Below are positions 24,133 through 31,981 of a DNA stretch of 39,906 nucleotides, piece by piece. The notes under the pieces are model-generated. The model searched no databases, had not been told where the DNA came from, and saw nothing but the letters and a program-made list of their open reading frames with translations. The stretch is taken from contig JASENG010000027.1 of the NCBI GenBank assembly GCA_030027265.1, forward strand, positions 1-39,906, in the 5' to 3' direction. A program made the position numbers and the translations under genes. The number at the start of each line of letters is the position of its first letter. The stretch's first letter is position 1. This DNA comes from Lysinibacillus fusiformis. GTDB taxonomy: Bacteria > Bacillota > Bacilli > Bacillales_A > Planococcaceae.

Positions 24133-25047
24133 ATGAGGCCACTGTTATTAAAAACTAGAACAGAACCAACTGAATTAGTTTTATTAAGACTGCTAAATCA
24201 GCGAAGTCAGTTGTCGAAAGACGATCAACAGAACTACTTCAAATTAAAAAAGGGATATGAAGGAGAGCTGATGTTTGACTCCTTAATCGAAAAACTTGAA
24301 ATTGAATGCTTAATCTTAAATGATTTACTTCTTAAGGTGAACAATAAAACTTTTCAAATCGATTCTTTACTCATTAAAAACAACCAAATCCAAATTTTCG
24401 AAATAAAAAATTACACTGGAGATTTTTATTACCAGTCGGAGCAAATATTGAAAAAAGATCAGTCTGAAATATCTAACCCGCTGATTCAGCTATCCCGCAC
24501 TGAATCATTATTTCGCCAATTGTTACTCAAACTGAATTTCTCTATCCCTGTCCATGCTTCAGTTATTTTTATCAACCCCGAATTTACATTGTATAATGCC
24601 CCAATGGAGAAACCTTATATTTTCTCAGGTCAGATTAAAAATTTTATAAATAAAATTAATTCACAACATACCCAATTAACTATTCAACATAAAAAACTAG
24701 CTGAAAAATTGTTGAGGCTGCATTTAAAAGTGAATCCATATCAGAACCTTCCTGCTTATGACCATCAACAGATAAAAAAAGGCATTAATTGTCCGAGATG
24801 CAATTCCTTTTCTATCCTAATAAAAGGATGGAAATGTTACTGCTCAGATTGTAGAAATTTTGAGCTAGTCGAAAAAGCAATCGAGAGAAATGTAAATGAC
24901 TTTAGGTTACTGTTTCCAAATGAAAAAGTAACAACAAATAAAATTTCTGATTGGTGTAAAATAATTTCCTCAAAACAGCGGTTGCAAAGAACTCTTAAAA
25001 AGAATTTCAATCATTATGGAAAGCAACAGTGGTCATATTATGAGTAA
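24133..25047 (+). CDS. NERD domain protein with zinc ribbon
   Basis: The 304-residue protein has an N-terminal nuclease-related domain: KKGYEGELMFDSL (about 38-50), then FQIDSLLI and IFEIKNYTG, which supply the Asp and Glu-x-Lys of a PD-(D/E)xK-like core. The C-terminal part holds a zinc ribbon, CPRC and CYCSDC (about 218-240). NERD proteins are predicted DNA-processing enzymes; the natural role is unknown. The start is uncertain: AAAGG touches the ATG at 24133, so spacing is poor, and no better codon exists nearby. It stands alone, with no defence genes nearby. Confidence 0.85.
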   Translation: MRPLLLKTRTEPTELVLLRLLNQRSQLSKDDQQNYFKLKKGYEGELMFDSLIEKLEIECLILNDLLLKVNNKTFQIDSLLIKNNQIQIFEIKNYTGDFYYQSEQILKKDQSEISNPLIQLSRTESLFRQLLLKLNFSIPVHASVIFINPEFTLYNAPMEKPYIFSGQIKNFINKINSQHTQLTIQHKKLAEKLLRLHLKVNPYQNLPAYDHQQIKKGINCPRCNSFSILIKGWKCYCSDCRNFELVEKAIERNVNDFRLLFPNEKVTTNKISDWCKIISSKQRLQRTLKKNFNHYGKQQWSYYE

Positions 25048-25072
25048 AGCTTCTTATGTATACTTTGAACAA

Positions 25073-25116
25073 TAAAAAAGTAGACAAAGTCGTTATAAAT
25101 AACTTTGTCTACTTCT
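25073..25116 (-). terminator. Terminator of the first yjcZ gene
   Basis: AAGTAGACAAAGT and ACTTTGTCTACTT form a 13-bp stem, followed by TTTTTTATTG on the minus strand. It lies about 57 nt beyond the yjcZ stop and may also stop the convergent NERD gene. Confidence 0.85.
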
Positions 25117-25172
25117 GCTGGATGTTTAAGCATAAAAGCTTCAAAATCCAAGTTTTTTGGCGCCTACTTTAA

Positions 25173-25277
25173 TTAGTTGTTGAAGTAGTAAGCACCAACA
25201 ATAATTAAAAGGATGAATAGTACAACGATTAAAACAAACTCGTTGCTGTTTTTAGAATAGCCACCGTTGCAATGCAT
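25173..25277 (-). CDS. YjcZ family miniprotein (copy 1)
   Basis: A 34-residue frame reads MHCNGGYSKNSNEF, then a hydrophobic helix [17 protein letters not shown], ending FNN. This is the YjcZ/sporulation miniprotein pattern: a short Gly-containing head and the [16 protein letters not shown] helix. GGGGGAG lies 6 nt before the ATG. An overlapping ATG 4 nt upstream leads to a stop after nine codons, so it is not the start. It is a probable single-span membrane peptide. It is a paralogue of the gene at 25438-25566, and both share an upstream box at the same distance. Confidence 0.85.
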   Translation of the reverse strand: MHCNGGYSKNSNEFVLIVVLFILLIIVGAYYFNN

Positions 25278-25307
25278 ACATTTCTCCCCCTTTGTTCGAT
25301 ATACTAC

Positions 25308-25321
25308 AATTTATGTAAGTC
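25308..25321 (-). promoter_or_regulatory. Conserved box upstream of yjcZ copy 1
   Basis: On the minus strand the box reads GACTTACATAAATT, 31 nt before the ATG. The same box (GACTTCACATAAATT) lies 31 nt before copy 2. CATAAATT resembles a sigma-K -10 element, but I see no matching -35. Confidence 0.45.
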
Positions 25322-25384
25322 CCTTAATTGTGACCGGGACAAATGCTTGGTTTTTACCGAATTAGTTATTTTATCATCTTTAAA

Positions 25385-25418
25385 AGAAAAAGTGGATTCT
25401 GCAAATGAGAATCCACTT
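25385..25418 (-). terminator. Terminator of the second yjcZ gene
   Basis: AAGTGGATTCT and AGAATCCACTT form an 11-bp stem, followed by TTTCTTTTA on the minus strand, about 20 nt past the stop codon. Confidence 0.85.
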
Positions 25419-25437
25419 CACGCATTACTACTTGATA

Positions 25438-25566
25438 TTAGTAGTAACCTCCACCGTTGAAGACTGAAGCACCAACGATGATTAAAAGGATGAATAGTAC
25501 AACAAGCAATGCAAAGCTATTGCCGAAGCCACCGCCATAACTACCTCCGCCACCAGAGTATCCCAT
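25438..25566 (-). CDS. YjcZ family miniprotein (copy 2)
   Basis: The 42-residue protein has a Gly-rich head ([18 protein letters not shown]), the helix [15 protein letters not shown], and a short tail, SVFNGGGYY. This is the classical YjcZ layout, found in many Bacillus genomes as multiple tiny paralogues associated with spores. GAAAGGAGGTC precedes the ATG. The middle of the gene is nearly identical to copy 1 at the DNA level (GTTGTACTATTCATCCTTTT), so the two arose by duplication. Each copy has its own terminator. Confidence 0.92.
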   Translation of the reverse strand: MGYSGGGGSYGGGFGNSFALLVVLFILLIIVGASVFNGGGYY

Positions 25567-25596
25567 GTCTTGACCTCCTTTCGAATCAGATATCAT

Positions 25597-25611
25597 AATT
25601 TATGTGAAGTC
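25597..25611 (-). promoter_or_regulatory. Conserved box upstream of yjcZ copy 2
   Basis: On the minus strand GACTTCACATAAATT lies 31 nt before the ATG, matching the box ahead of copy 1 in sequence and position. It is a likely common promoter element. Confidence 0.45.
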
Positions 25612-26053
25612 GATCAAAATGCTATGGACAACAGTGGAAATACTATTAAATAAATAGAATTCTTTTCTTTACCGCAAATTTTTCAGTATATAAGCTGTGC
25701 TTCAATAAACTAGCAAATGCCTGAACTGTAATATGACATGAGTCAAATGGGACTTTACACAAAAATAGTTAGCGGAAGATCGATTTATTGTACCTCTTTT
25801 TTTGGCTGTTAAAGCTTCTTCATTATTTACGGAACAAATTCCCTATTATAATTAGACTCCGATTTAATCGGTAATAACCTAACAAGAATATGTTACCCAT
25901 TCTTTTCATTTCACCATATTTTCTAGTTATTCATACAAGAAAATTCAAAATATCAAATAATTCATCATTTTTTAAAAAATCAAATCCATTCTTTAAAAAA
26001 AGGGTTATAATCAAATATATCAATTTATTATTCTTGTTTAAGGAGTGTTCAAT
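25612..26053. other. AT-rich intergenic region between yjcZ copy 2 and serC
   Basis: About 440 nt without a convincing gene. It must hold the serC promoter. A TTTTTTAAAAAA palindrome lies near 25970-25982. No riboswitch or repeat was recognised. Confidence 0.5.
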
Positions 26054-27148
26054 TTGATTTCTACAAAACGTGCCTATAATTTTAATGCAGGTCCATCTGC
26101 ATTGCCTGTCGAAGTATTGGAAAAAGCGCAAGAAGAATTAGTAAATTTTAATAGTTCTGGTATGTCAATTATGGAAATGAGCCATCGCAGTAAAGACTAT
26201 GAAACTGTACATAATGATGCAATTGCCCGTCTAAAATCCTTATATGCCATTCCGGATAATTATGAGGTTCTTTTCTTACAAGGTGGAGCCAGCCTTCAAT
26301 TTACGATGGTACCGATGAACTTCTTAAAAGAAGATCAAACGGCCAGCTATATTCTCACAGGTTCTTGGTCTGAAAAAGCGATCAAGGAAGCAAAGCTTTT
26401 CGGGCAAACTCGAGAAGCGGCAAGTTCAAAAGAAAATGCTTATCGTAACATCCCGGCCTTTGAAGAAATCCAGTTTAATGAAACTGATGCTTATGTTCAC
26501 TTAACTTCAAACAATACGATTTATGGTACAGCATGGAATGAGTTCCCTAAAACCGGTGACATTCCTTTAATTGCCGATATGTCGAGTGATATTCTTTCTA
26601 AACCAGTTGACGTAAGCAACTTCGGCGTTATTTATGCTGGTGCTCAAAAGAATTTAGGACCTTCTGGTGTTACAGTTGTTATCATTCGTAAAGACTTAAT
26701 TGAAAAAGCAAATACGAAGATTCCAACAATGTTAAAATATTCAACCCATGCAGATTCTAATTCTTTATATAACACACCTCCGACATTCGGCATTTACATG
26801 TTAGGTGAAGTATTAAAATGGGTGGAAGAAAAAGGCGGACTTGATGCGATTGCAAAAAATAACGAGGAAAAAGCTAAAGTTATTTATGATGTAATCGATA
26901 ATAGCAATGGATTCTACAAAGGCCATGCAACAATTGAATCTCGTTCATTAATGAACATTACCTTCCGTGTAACCGATGAAGAACTTGAAAAGCAATTCCT
27001 TGCAGAAGCAAAAGAAGCTGGATTTGTTGGATTAAACGGTCACCGCTCGGTTGGCGGCTGCCGTGCTTCAACATACAATGCGGTACCGTTCGAAGCATGT
27101 AAAGCACTTGCAGATTTCATGATAGCTTTCCAAAATAAACATCAATAA
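26054..27148 (+). CDS. serC: Phosphoserine aminotransferase
   Basis: The 364-residue PLP enzyme converts 3-phosphohydroxypyruvate and glutamate to phosphoserine in serine synthesis; it can also serve pyridoxal phosphate synthesis. Marks are NFNAGPSALP at the N-terminus, GMSIMEMSHRS, the PLP lysine in AGAQKNLGPSG (about residue 199), GGASLQF, and GHRSVGGCRASTYNA near the end. The TTG at 26054 follows AAGGAG by 8 nt, better than the GTG nine bases earlier, which lies next to the ribosome site. No serA is adjacent; the gene is followed by its own terminator. Confidence 0.96.
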   Translation: MISTKRAYNFNAGPSALPVEVLEKAQEELVNFNSSGMSIMEMSHRSKDYETVHNDAIARLKSLYAIPDNYEVLFLQGGASLQFTMVPMNFLKEDQTASYILTGSWSEKAIKEAKLFGQTREAASSKENAYRNIPAFEEIQFNETDAYVHLTSNNTIYGTAWNEFPKTGDIPLIADMSSDILSKPVDVSNFGVIYAGAQKNLGPSGVTVVIIRKDLIEKANTKIPTMLKYSTHADSNSLYNTPPTFGIYMLGEVLKWVEEKGGLDAIAKNNEEKAKVIYDVIDNSNGFYKGHATIESRSLMNITFRVTDEELEKQFLAEAKEAGFVGLNGHRSVGGCRASTYNAVPFEACKALADFMIAFQNKHQ

Positions 27149-27162
27149 TATACATTCCACTA

Positions 27163-27190
27163 AGACCCATAAAGTTTGGGTCTTTTTTTT
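27163..27190 (+). terminator. Terminator of serC
   Basis: AGACCCA and TGGGTCT form the stem, followed by a run of T residues, 14 nt after the stop codon. Confidence 0.9.
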
Positions 27191-27391
27191 TTCTGCTTAT
27201 TTAGATACCGTAAAGCTCCCCTGCTTAAAATTTCAAATCTCCTAAACATTTTCTATTTAAAAGTCATATGGAGTTTATTAAGAGAATACCTTTTATAAAT
27301 ACCAAAATTAATAAGTTTCACAAGAGCGGACACTTGAATCTTAGAATCAGCTACTATTCCCTCTTCACTAAACTAAAATGGAGGACTATAA

Positions 27392-28306
27392 ATGGCTCAT
27401 TCACATTCTCACAATCATCATCATACAAAAAATAAAAAAGCATTGCTTATAAGTTTTTTTATCATCGCTTCTTTTGTCATTGTCGTTTTTATCGGCGGAT
27501 TGCTGACCAATAGTTTAACCCTTCTTTCTGATGCAGGACATATGCTTAGCGATGCATTGTCTTTAGGTATTGGATTACTGGCTTTTAAATTAGGCGAAAA
27601 AGCTGTTAATAGTAGAATGACTTATGGCTATCGACGTTTAGAAATTTTAGCTGCATTGTTTAATGGAATTTTATTAGTAGGAATCGCTTTAGTGATTATT
27701 TATGAAGCTTTGCAGAGATTTGCTAACCCTCAAGAAATTTCAAGTCTTGGCATGTTAGCTGTTGCAGTATGCGGGGCGATAATAAATATTATCGTTGCCT
27801 TCATTTTAACAAGAGGCGATACGAGTGAAAATATTAACCTCAGAGCCGCTTTTATGCATGTCATAGGTGATTTATTAGGCTCAGTAGGTGCCATTGTGGC
27901 GTCTATTTTAATTTTGTTATTTGGTTGGTCGATTGCAGATCCTATTGCTAGTCTTCTGATTTCCATTATTATTTTAAGAAATGGGATTGAAATAACAACT
28001 ATTTCATTTCACGTTTTAATGGAAGGTATACCGATGAACATGGACGTAAAAGAAATTCGGGAGGCTCTTCTAAAAATCCAAGGAGTCATCGGTATTCACG
28101 ACTTTCATGTATGGAGCATTACCTCAGATTTCCCGGCGGTCAGCTGCCATTTGGAAATCGTGCGCAATGAGCATGATAAAGTAATAAAGGACGCCTTAAA
28201 AATTTTGCATGATGAGTTTCATATTGAACACGCTACCATTCAAGTAGAGCGTGTGAGTGCAAAACTAGAGGAATATGAACATCATCGTTGTAATTCATTT
28301 ACTTAA
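27392..28306 (+). CDS. czcD: Cation diffusion facilitator (CzcD/ZitB-type)
   Basis: The 304-residue protein begins with a His-rich tail (HSHSHNHHH), followed by six membrane helices and a C-terminal cytoplasmic ferredoxin-like domain. Zn-site motifs are LLSDAGHMLSDALSLGI in helix 2 and FMHVIGDLLGSVG in helix 5, each with the HxxxD pattern. GIHDFHVWSITSD marks the cytoplasmic domain. CDF proteins export Zn2+ and related ions in exchange for protons. GGAGG lies 7 nt before the ATG. No metalloregulator gene or clear operator is adjacent. Confidence 0.93.
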   Translation: MAHSHSHNHHHTKNKKALLISFFIIASFVIVVFIGGLLTNSLTLLSDAGHMLSDALSLGIGLLAFKLGEKAVNSRMTYGYRRLEILAALFNGILLVGIALVIIYEALQRFANPQEISSLGMLAVAVCGAIINIIVAFILTRGDTSENINLRAAFMHVIGDLLGSVGAIVASILILLFGWSIADPIASLLISIIILRNGIEITTISFHVLMEGIPMNMDVKEIREALLKIQGVIGIHDFHVWSITSDFPAVSCHLEIVRNEHDKVIKDALKILHDEFHIEHATIQVERVSAKLEEYEHHRCNSFT

Positions 28307-28318
28307 TTTAACTATCGT

Positions 28319-28353
28319 ATCGCCCTACTCCAAATTGGTAGGGCGATTTTTTT
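28319..28353 (+). terminator. Terminator of the CDF gene
   Basis: ATCGCCCTAC and GGTAGGGCGAT form a 10-bp stem, followed by seven T residues. Confidence 0.92.
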
Positions 28354-28408
28354 ATTACTGATAGAATGTATGAATTTTGCACCAAGAAGCAAAATGAGTA
28401 GTGTAGTT

Positions 28409-28415
28409 CATACTA
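28409..28415 (+). promoter_or_regulatory. Possible sigma-F/G -10 element of the mini-gene
   Basis: CATACTA is identical to the sigma-G -10 consensus and lies 64 nt ahead of the mini-gene start. The best -35 candidate (GCAAA, 15 nt upstream) fits poorly, so this is weak. Confidence 0.25.
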
Positions 28416-28478
28416 TAGGAAATACCTATCATTTTTATATCGCAAGTTTCAAAATTCACCAATTGGGAGTTGATAACT

Positions 28479-28535
28479 ATGACACAAGAAAGATTAGAAA
28501 CTTTAATCATGTCACTAATTTATTCCCTTTGCTAA
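28479..28535 (+). CDS. 18-residue peptide mini-gene
   Basis: ATG at 28479 opens an 18-codon frame, MTQERLETLIMSLIYSLC, with GGGAG 10 nt upstream. The peptide has a short charged head and a hydrophobic, helix-prone second half ending in Cys. It is bounded by the CDF terminator upstream and its own terminator downstream, so it forms a separate transcription unit of about 150 nt with no other reading frame. It could be a small membrane peptide, a leader, or part of a small RNA. I do not recognise the sequence. Confidence 0.4.
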   Translation: MTQERLETLIMSLIYSLC

Positions 28536-28560
28536 GAAAATGAACTTATAGTATGAATTT

Positions 28561-28590
28561 AATATCCGCCTATTTAGGTGGATATTTTTT
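28561..28590 (+). terminator. Terminator of the mini-gene unit
   Basis: AATATCC and GGATATT form the stem with an inner GCC/GGT pairing, followed by TTTTT. It lies 26 nt past the 18-codon frame. Confidence 0.82.
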
Positions 28591-28689
28591 ATGAGCATTG
28601 ATGAATCCCAATATTCCATTCAGGTAAAAATCAGGTACTAAAGAAAATCCTTTATATTGCTTATTCATAAACTCCCCGAATTCCACTGA

Positions 28690-29352
28690 CTACTCCTTTT
28701 CATGTCTTCTCTCCCAAATTAGCTTACCTCTTTTGGCAACCTCTTCCCAAGTATCTTCTCCAGATGAGATTTGATTTATATCAAATTCTGCATAGTAGAC
28801 AGCGTCTGCCTTTTCACTTTCAGTAAGCTGGAAAGGTGCTTTATATAGTTGCTGGTTTCTATTAATATATTTGTAGCCAAGTGATTCTGCATAATAAATA
28901 AAAATGACCTGCTCATTAACCCCATTCACATTCACTTCTAACGGATGGGTGGCTTTGACACTAACAACAGCATCTCTCCCCGTATAAAATGATACGAGCT
29001 GGTTGTTGTCATACTCTTCAATTTCCAGTGAAATCTCTGTTACTTCTATTGCAATTTGATGGATAAATAAACCATAAAACAGCCCACTTAAAATAATGAA
29101 AGCTCCAAATATAGATAGAAGTGAAATAATCAGCTTTTTCTTGCGCCATTTCTTTTGAAGTCCTTTAAACATCGTTTTTGATGTCTCTTTTGGAAGGTAA
29201 ATCGCTTTTGTCATCGAATCAAATTCAGCCCGACACTTTTCACATTGTTTCAAATGCTGCTGTACTAACTCTTTTGTATCGCCACTTACCACATCATCTG
29301 CATACAATGGCAGAATATCTTGAATGATTGTACATTTAATATTATCTTTCAT
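28690..29352 (-). CDS. Anti-sigma factor with zinc-binding N-terminus
   Basis: The 220-residue protein starts MKDNIKCTIIQDILPLY. It has a zf-HC2-type anti-sigma domain with QHLKQCEKCR (HxxxCxxC), one membrane helix (about 72-95), and an extracytoplasmic domain of about 120 residues that is presumably the sensor. It should hold the adjacent ECF sigma factor inactive until a signal arrives. The start at 29352 lies behind GGAGG and overlaps the sigma gene by 11 nt, so the two are translationally coupled; the longer open frame upstream is the sigma gene in another phase. The signal is unknown. Confidence 0.88.
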   Translation of the reverse strand: MKDNIKCTIIQDILPLYADDVVSGDTKELVQQHLKQCEKCRAEFDSMTKAIYLPKETSKTMFKGLQKKWRKKKLIISLLSIFGAFIILSGLFYGLFIHQIAIEVTEISLEIEEYDNNQLVSFYTGRDAVVSVKATHPLEVNVNGVNEQVIFIYYAESLGYKYINRNQQLYKAPFQLTESEKADAVYYAEFDINQISSGEDTWEEVAKRGKLIWERRHEKE

Positions 29353-29842
29353 CGTCCATTCCCTCCATATACTCTCGTATTTGTTTCCGCGCTCTGTAAA
29401 ATGTGACCCTTGCCCAGCCTGCACTTTTACCGAATAGCTGGCCAATTCGTTCAAAGGGTAATTCACCAAAAGTTCGTAACGAAAATACCTCTTTATAAGG
29501 CTCTGCCATTTGATGGAGAAACCGGTGAACAATAAAAGCTTTCTCTTCATTCATCAAGTGATGAACAAATTGAATATCCTCGTCTTTCTCCTCTATAAAA
29601 TTCGATACAGCCTGCCTTTTCTTTCGCTTGTAATAAGAGAAATATGTATTTTTGGCTATGGTAAAAAGCCAAGCCCGAATATCCTTTGAACCATCGAATT
29701 GATCTATAGCCTTCAACGCCTTAAAGAATGCTTCTTGAGTCATTTCTTCAGCTACATTCTCATCCCCCGTTAATGATGTCATATATAAATAAACAACATG
29801 AAAATATTCTTCATATATTCCTTCAAAGTCCAGCTTTCTCAC
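29342..29842 (-). CDS. ECF-type RNA polymerase sigma factor
   Basis: The 166-residue protein has sigma region 2 (about 8-75: FEGIYEEYFHVVYLYM, ENVAEEMTQEAFFKAL, DIRAWLFTIAKNTY) and region 4 (about 108-160: EVFSLRTFGELPFERIGQLFGKSAGWARVTFYRARKQI in pieces). It recruits RNA polymerase to stress promoters. The start is unclear. A GTG at 29842 lies within AGGAGGTGAG itself, whereas a CTG at 29833 has ideal 8-nt spacing from GGAGG and gives a usual ECF N-terminus. It forms an operon with the anti-sigma gene. The extreme class of ECF factors here cannot be named from sequence alone. Confidence 0.92.
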   Translation of the reverse strand: MRKLDFEGIYEEYFHVVYLYMTSLTGDENVAEEMTQEAFFKALKAIDQFDGSKDIRAWLFTIAKNTYFSYYKRKKRQAVSNFIEEKDEDIQFVHHLMNEEKAFIVHRFLHQMAEPYKEVFSLRTFGELPFERIGQLFGKSAGWARVTFYRARKQIREYMEGMDDER

Positions 29843-29896
29843 CTCCTCACTTATATAACTCCTAGACTCTTAAAACGTTACAAGATTTTAACATAT

Positions 29897-29940
29897 AAAA
29901 AAAACTGCCCCCTTTTTTCCGTAAAAGAGAGCAGTTTTTT
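29897..29940 (-). terminator. Terminator of proS
   Basis: AAAAAACTGC and GCAGTTTTTT form a stem with a weakly paired interior, followed by T residues on the minus strand. It is 11 nt past the proS stop. Confidence 0.75.
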
Positions 29941-29950
29941 GTTTTATTTC

Positions 29951-31387
29951 TTAGTATGCGCGACCGAACCAAACTGTATGTTGTGCTTCTTTACCGCAGT
30001 TAATGCATGTATGTTTTTCTGCTGGAGGGTTGAATGGAATATTACGTGTTGTGAATTTTGTTTCATCTTTTACATTTGTTTCACAAGCGTCATCTCCACA
30101 CCAACCAGCAAGCACCCAGCCAGGAATTGTTTCGTTTTTCTCGGAATCCGCTAAGTGTTGTTTTAATTGATCTAATGAATCAATATGTGTATGAGAATTT
30201 TCATCTCGGAATGCTTTCGCTTTTTCGAATAAGCGTGATTGCATTACTTTTAATTCATTTTCGATTGTTTCCACAACCGAGCCTAATTCCACTGATTGCT
30301 TGTCAGCTTCATCACGCGCTTTCAATAATACTTGGTTGTTTTCTAAATCACGTGGGCCAAGCTCAATTCGTACTGGCACCCCTTTTAGTTCCCATTCGTT
30401 GAATTTGAAACCTGGAGATTGATCTGAATCATCTAGACGAACACGAATTCCTTTTGCTTTTAAGCTAGCATAGATTTCATCCAGCTTTTCAATGATTGCC
30501 GGGTTCTTTTTCCATGGCCCAACAGGGATTAATACCACTTGAGTTGGTGCAATTGTTGGAGGCAATACTAGACCTTGCTCATCACCATGTACCATGATTA
30601 CCGATCCGATTAAACGAGTTGATGTACCCCAAGAAGTTGTATGAACATAATCGTGCTTATTTTCTTTACTTAGATACTTGATATCGAACGCTTCCGCGAA
30701 TTTTGTACCTAAATAGTGGGAAGTACCAGCTTGAACTGCTTTACCATCCTTCATCATTGCTTCGATTGAATACGTATCAACCGCTCCAGCAAAACGTTCT
30801 GAAGGTGTTTTTTGACCATCATATACTGGAATCGCCAAGAAATTTTCTACTACTTCTTTGTAGATATTCAGCATTTGCATTGTTTCTTTACGCGCATCCT
30901 CTTCATCTATGTGAGCAGTATGCCCTTCTTGCCATAAAAACTCAGAAGTTCGAATGAAAGGAAGTGTTTTCTTTTCCCAACGGAATACGTTCGCCCATTG
31001 GTTAATAAGTACTGGAAGATCGCGATAGCTTTTAATCCAGTCAGAATATAAGTGACCAATCATCGTTTCAGAAGTTGGGCGAAGTGCTAGACGCTCTTCT
31101 AATTTCTCTCCTGCTGCTTCAGTTACCCATGGTAGCTCTGGCGAAAATCCTTCGATATGATCTTTTTCTTTTTGGAAGAAAGATTCTGGAATCAGCATCG
31201 GGAAGTATGCATTTCGGTGACCGGTTTCTTTAAAACGGCGGTCCATTTCCCCTTGAATATGCTCCCAAAGCTCATAGCCATCTGGTTTGAATGCGATACA
31301 TCCACGTACTGGTGTATAGTCCATTAAATCTGCTTTTTGAATAGTGTCAATGTACCATTTTGAAAAATCATTCGTTTGTTGCGACAT
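29951..31387 (-). CDS. proS: Prolyl-tRNA synthetase, archaeal/eukaryote-like type
   Basis: The 478-residue class II synthetase attaches proline to tRNA-Pro. It carries class II motifs (FRWEKKTLPFIRTSEFLWQE and GTSTRLIGSV regions) and RPTSETMIGHLYSDWI. It lacks the large editing insertion of the bacterial type, and it ends in a zinc-binding domain with WCGDDACE and CINCGKEA plus a C-terminal Tyr, all traits of the archaeal/eukaryotic-like form. AGGAGG lies just before the ATG. A T-box riboswitch upstream couples expression to uncharged tRNA-Pro. Some Bacilli carry this form beside a bacterial-type ProS; whether a second copy exists here is unknown. Confidence 0.95.
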   Translation of the reverse strand: MSQQTNDFSKWYIDTIQKADLMDYTPVRGCIAFKPDGYELWEHIQGEMDRRFKETGHRNAYFPMLIPESFFQKEKDHIEGFSPELPWVTEAAGEKLEERLALRPTSETMIGHLYSDWIKSYRDLPVLINQWANVFRWEKKTLPFIRTSEFLWQEGHTAHIDEEDARKETMQMLNIYKEVVENFLAIPVYDGQKTPSERFAGAVDTYSIEAMMKDGKAVQAGTSHYLGTKFAEAFDIKYLSKENKHDYVHTTSWGTSTRLIGSVIMVHGDEQGLVLPPTIAPTQVVLIPVGPWKKNPAIIEKLDEIYASLKAKGIRVRLDDSDQSPGFKFNEWELKGVPVRIELGPRDLENNQVLLKARDEADKQSVELGSVVETIENELKVMQSRLFEKAKAFRDENSHTHIDSLDQLKQHLADSEKNETIPGWVLAGWCGDDACETNVKDETKFTTRNIPFNPPAEKHTCINCGKEAQHTVWFGRAY

Positions 31388-31612
31388 CTTTTTTCCTCCT
31401 AAAAATTAGAAAATTGAGCTCAAAAGCTTACCAATGATGATAAACCCCCTGCTCCTTCTCGAGATAAGAAACCTCTTATCTGCATATAAAATTTGATGAA
31501 ACTCTGCGCCCCGCTACAAATTATGGCAGTTAGTCTAAGCTTTGGTTTTATTTGTATTAGTTAAACATTCTAAAGTACCTAACATAAGGTCATTGTACCC
31601 AGATAGTTGAGC

Positions 31613-31890
31613 AAATAAAAAGCACAAAGCGTCCTTATACAAGGACGTCTTTGTGCAAAAATAGACGTGGTACCACCTTAGTTTGGTAATTACAAGAATC
31701 CCTAGCTGTGTATTTTGTTTTCAACCAGGATTGTATTTACCCTCTAGCGTTTGTAACGAAACGACTCGGCAAGTTTAGCTTGCATCTCCGTGATAGGGTT
31801 CAATAAGAAGCGGTGATATAGCTCTCAGCAACTGCTATATTTTCTGTCTCACAATTCTCATCTACTTGGTCACTTCATGGATTCCATATT
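31613..31890 (-). ncRNA. T-box riboswitch leader of proS
   Basis: On the minus strand the T-box core AAGGTGGTACCACG (31666-31679) precedes a terminator stem (GCACAAAG-CGTCCTT with AAGGACG-CTTTGTGC, 31622-31656) and a T-tract (31613-31621). ACGTCCTT can pair alternatively with the T-box core to form the antiterminator. Upstream lies the stem I region, where GAACCCTATCAC (about 31790-31801) offers CCC or CCT, both proline codons, as the specifier. Uncharged tRNA-Pro would favour read-through into proS. Confidence 0.93.
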
Positions 31891-31896
31891 TCTTAT

Positions 31897-31925
31897 ACTG
31901 TATCAAATAAAAGGAAATAATTCAA
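31897..31925 (-). promoter_or_regulatory. Candidate sigma-A promoter of the T-box/proS transcript
   Basis: On the minus strand TTGAAT and TACAGT are spaced by 17 nt, at the right place to start the T-box leader. Confidence 0.5.
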
Positions 31926-31981
31926 TCTATGTGCAAGATTTTCTTGAAGGATTGGGAAGGGGGTGTAGGAAAAGTCGAGGC

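Noticed and set aside
24133..25047. NERD gene as part of a defence island
   Set aside because: Neighbours are spore miniproteins, serC and a repeat region. No restriction, toxin-antitoxin or phage gene is near.
29843..29895. Possible ECF autoregulatory promoter (TGTAACGTTTT followed by GTCTAG)
   Set aside because: The two elements are only about 10 nt apart, far short of the 16-17 nt needed for an ECF promoter.
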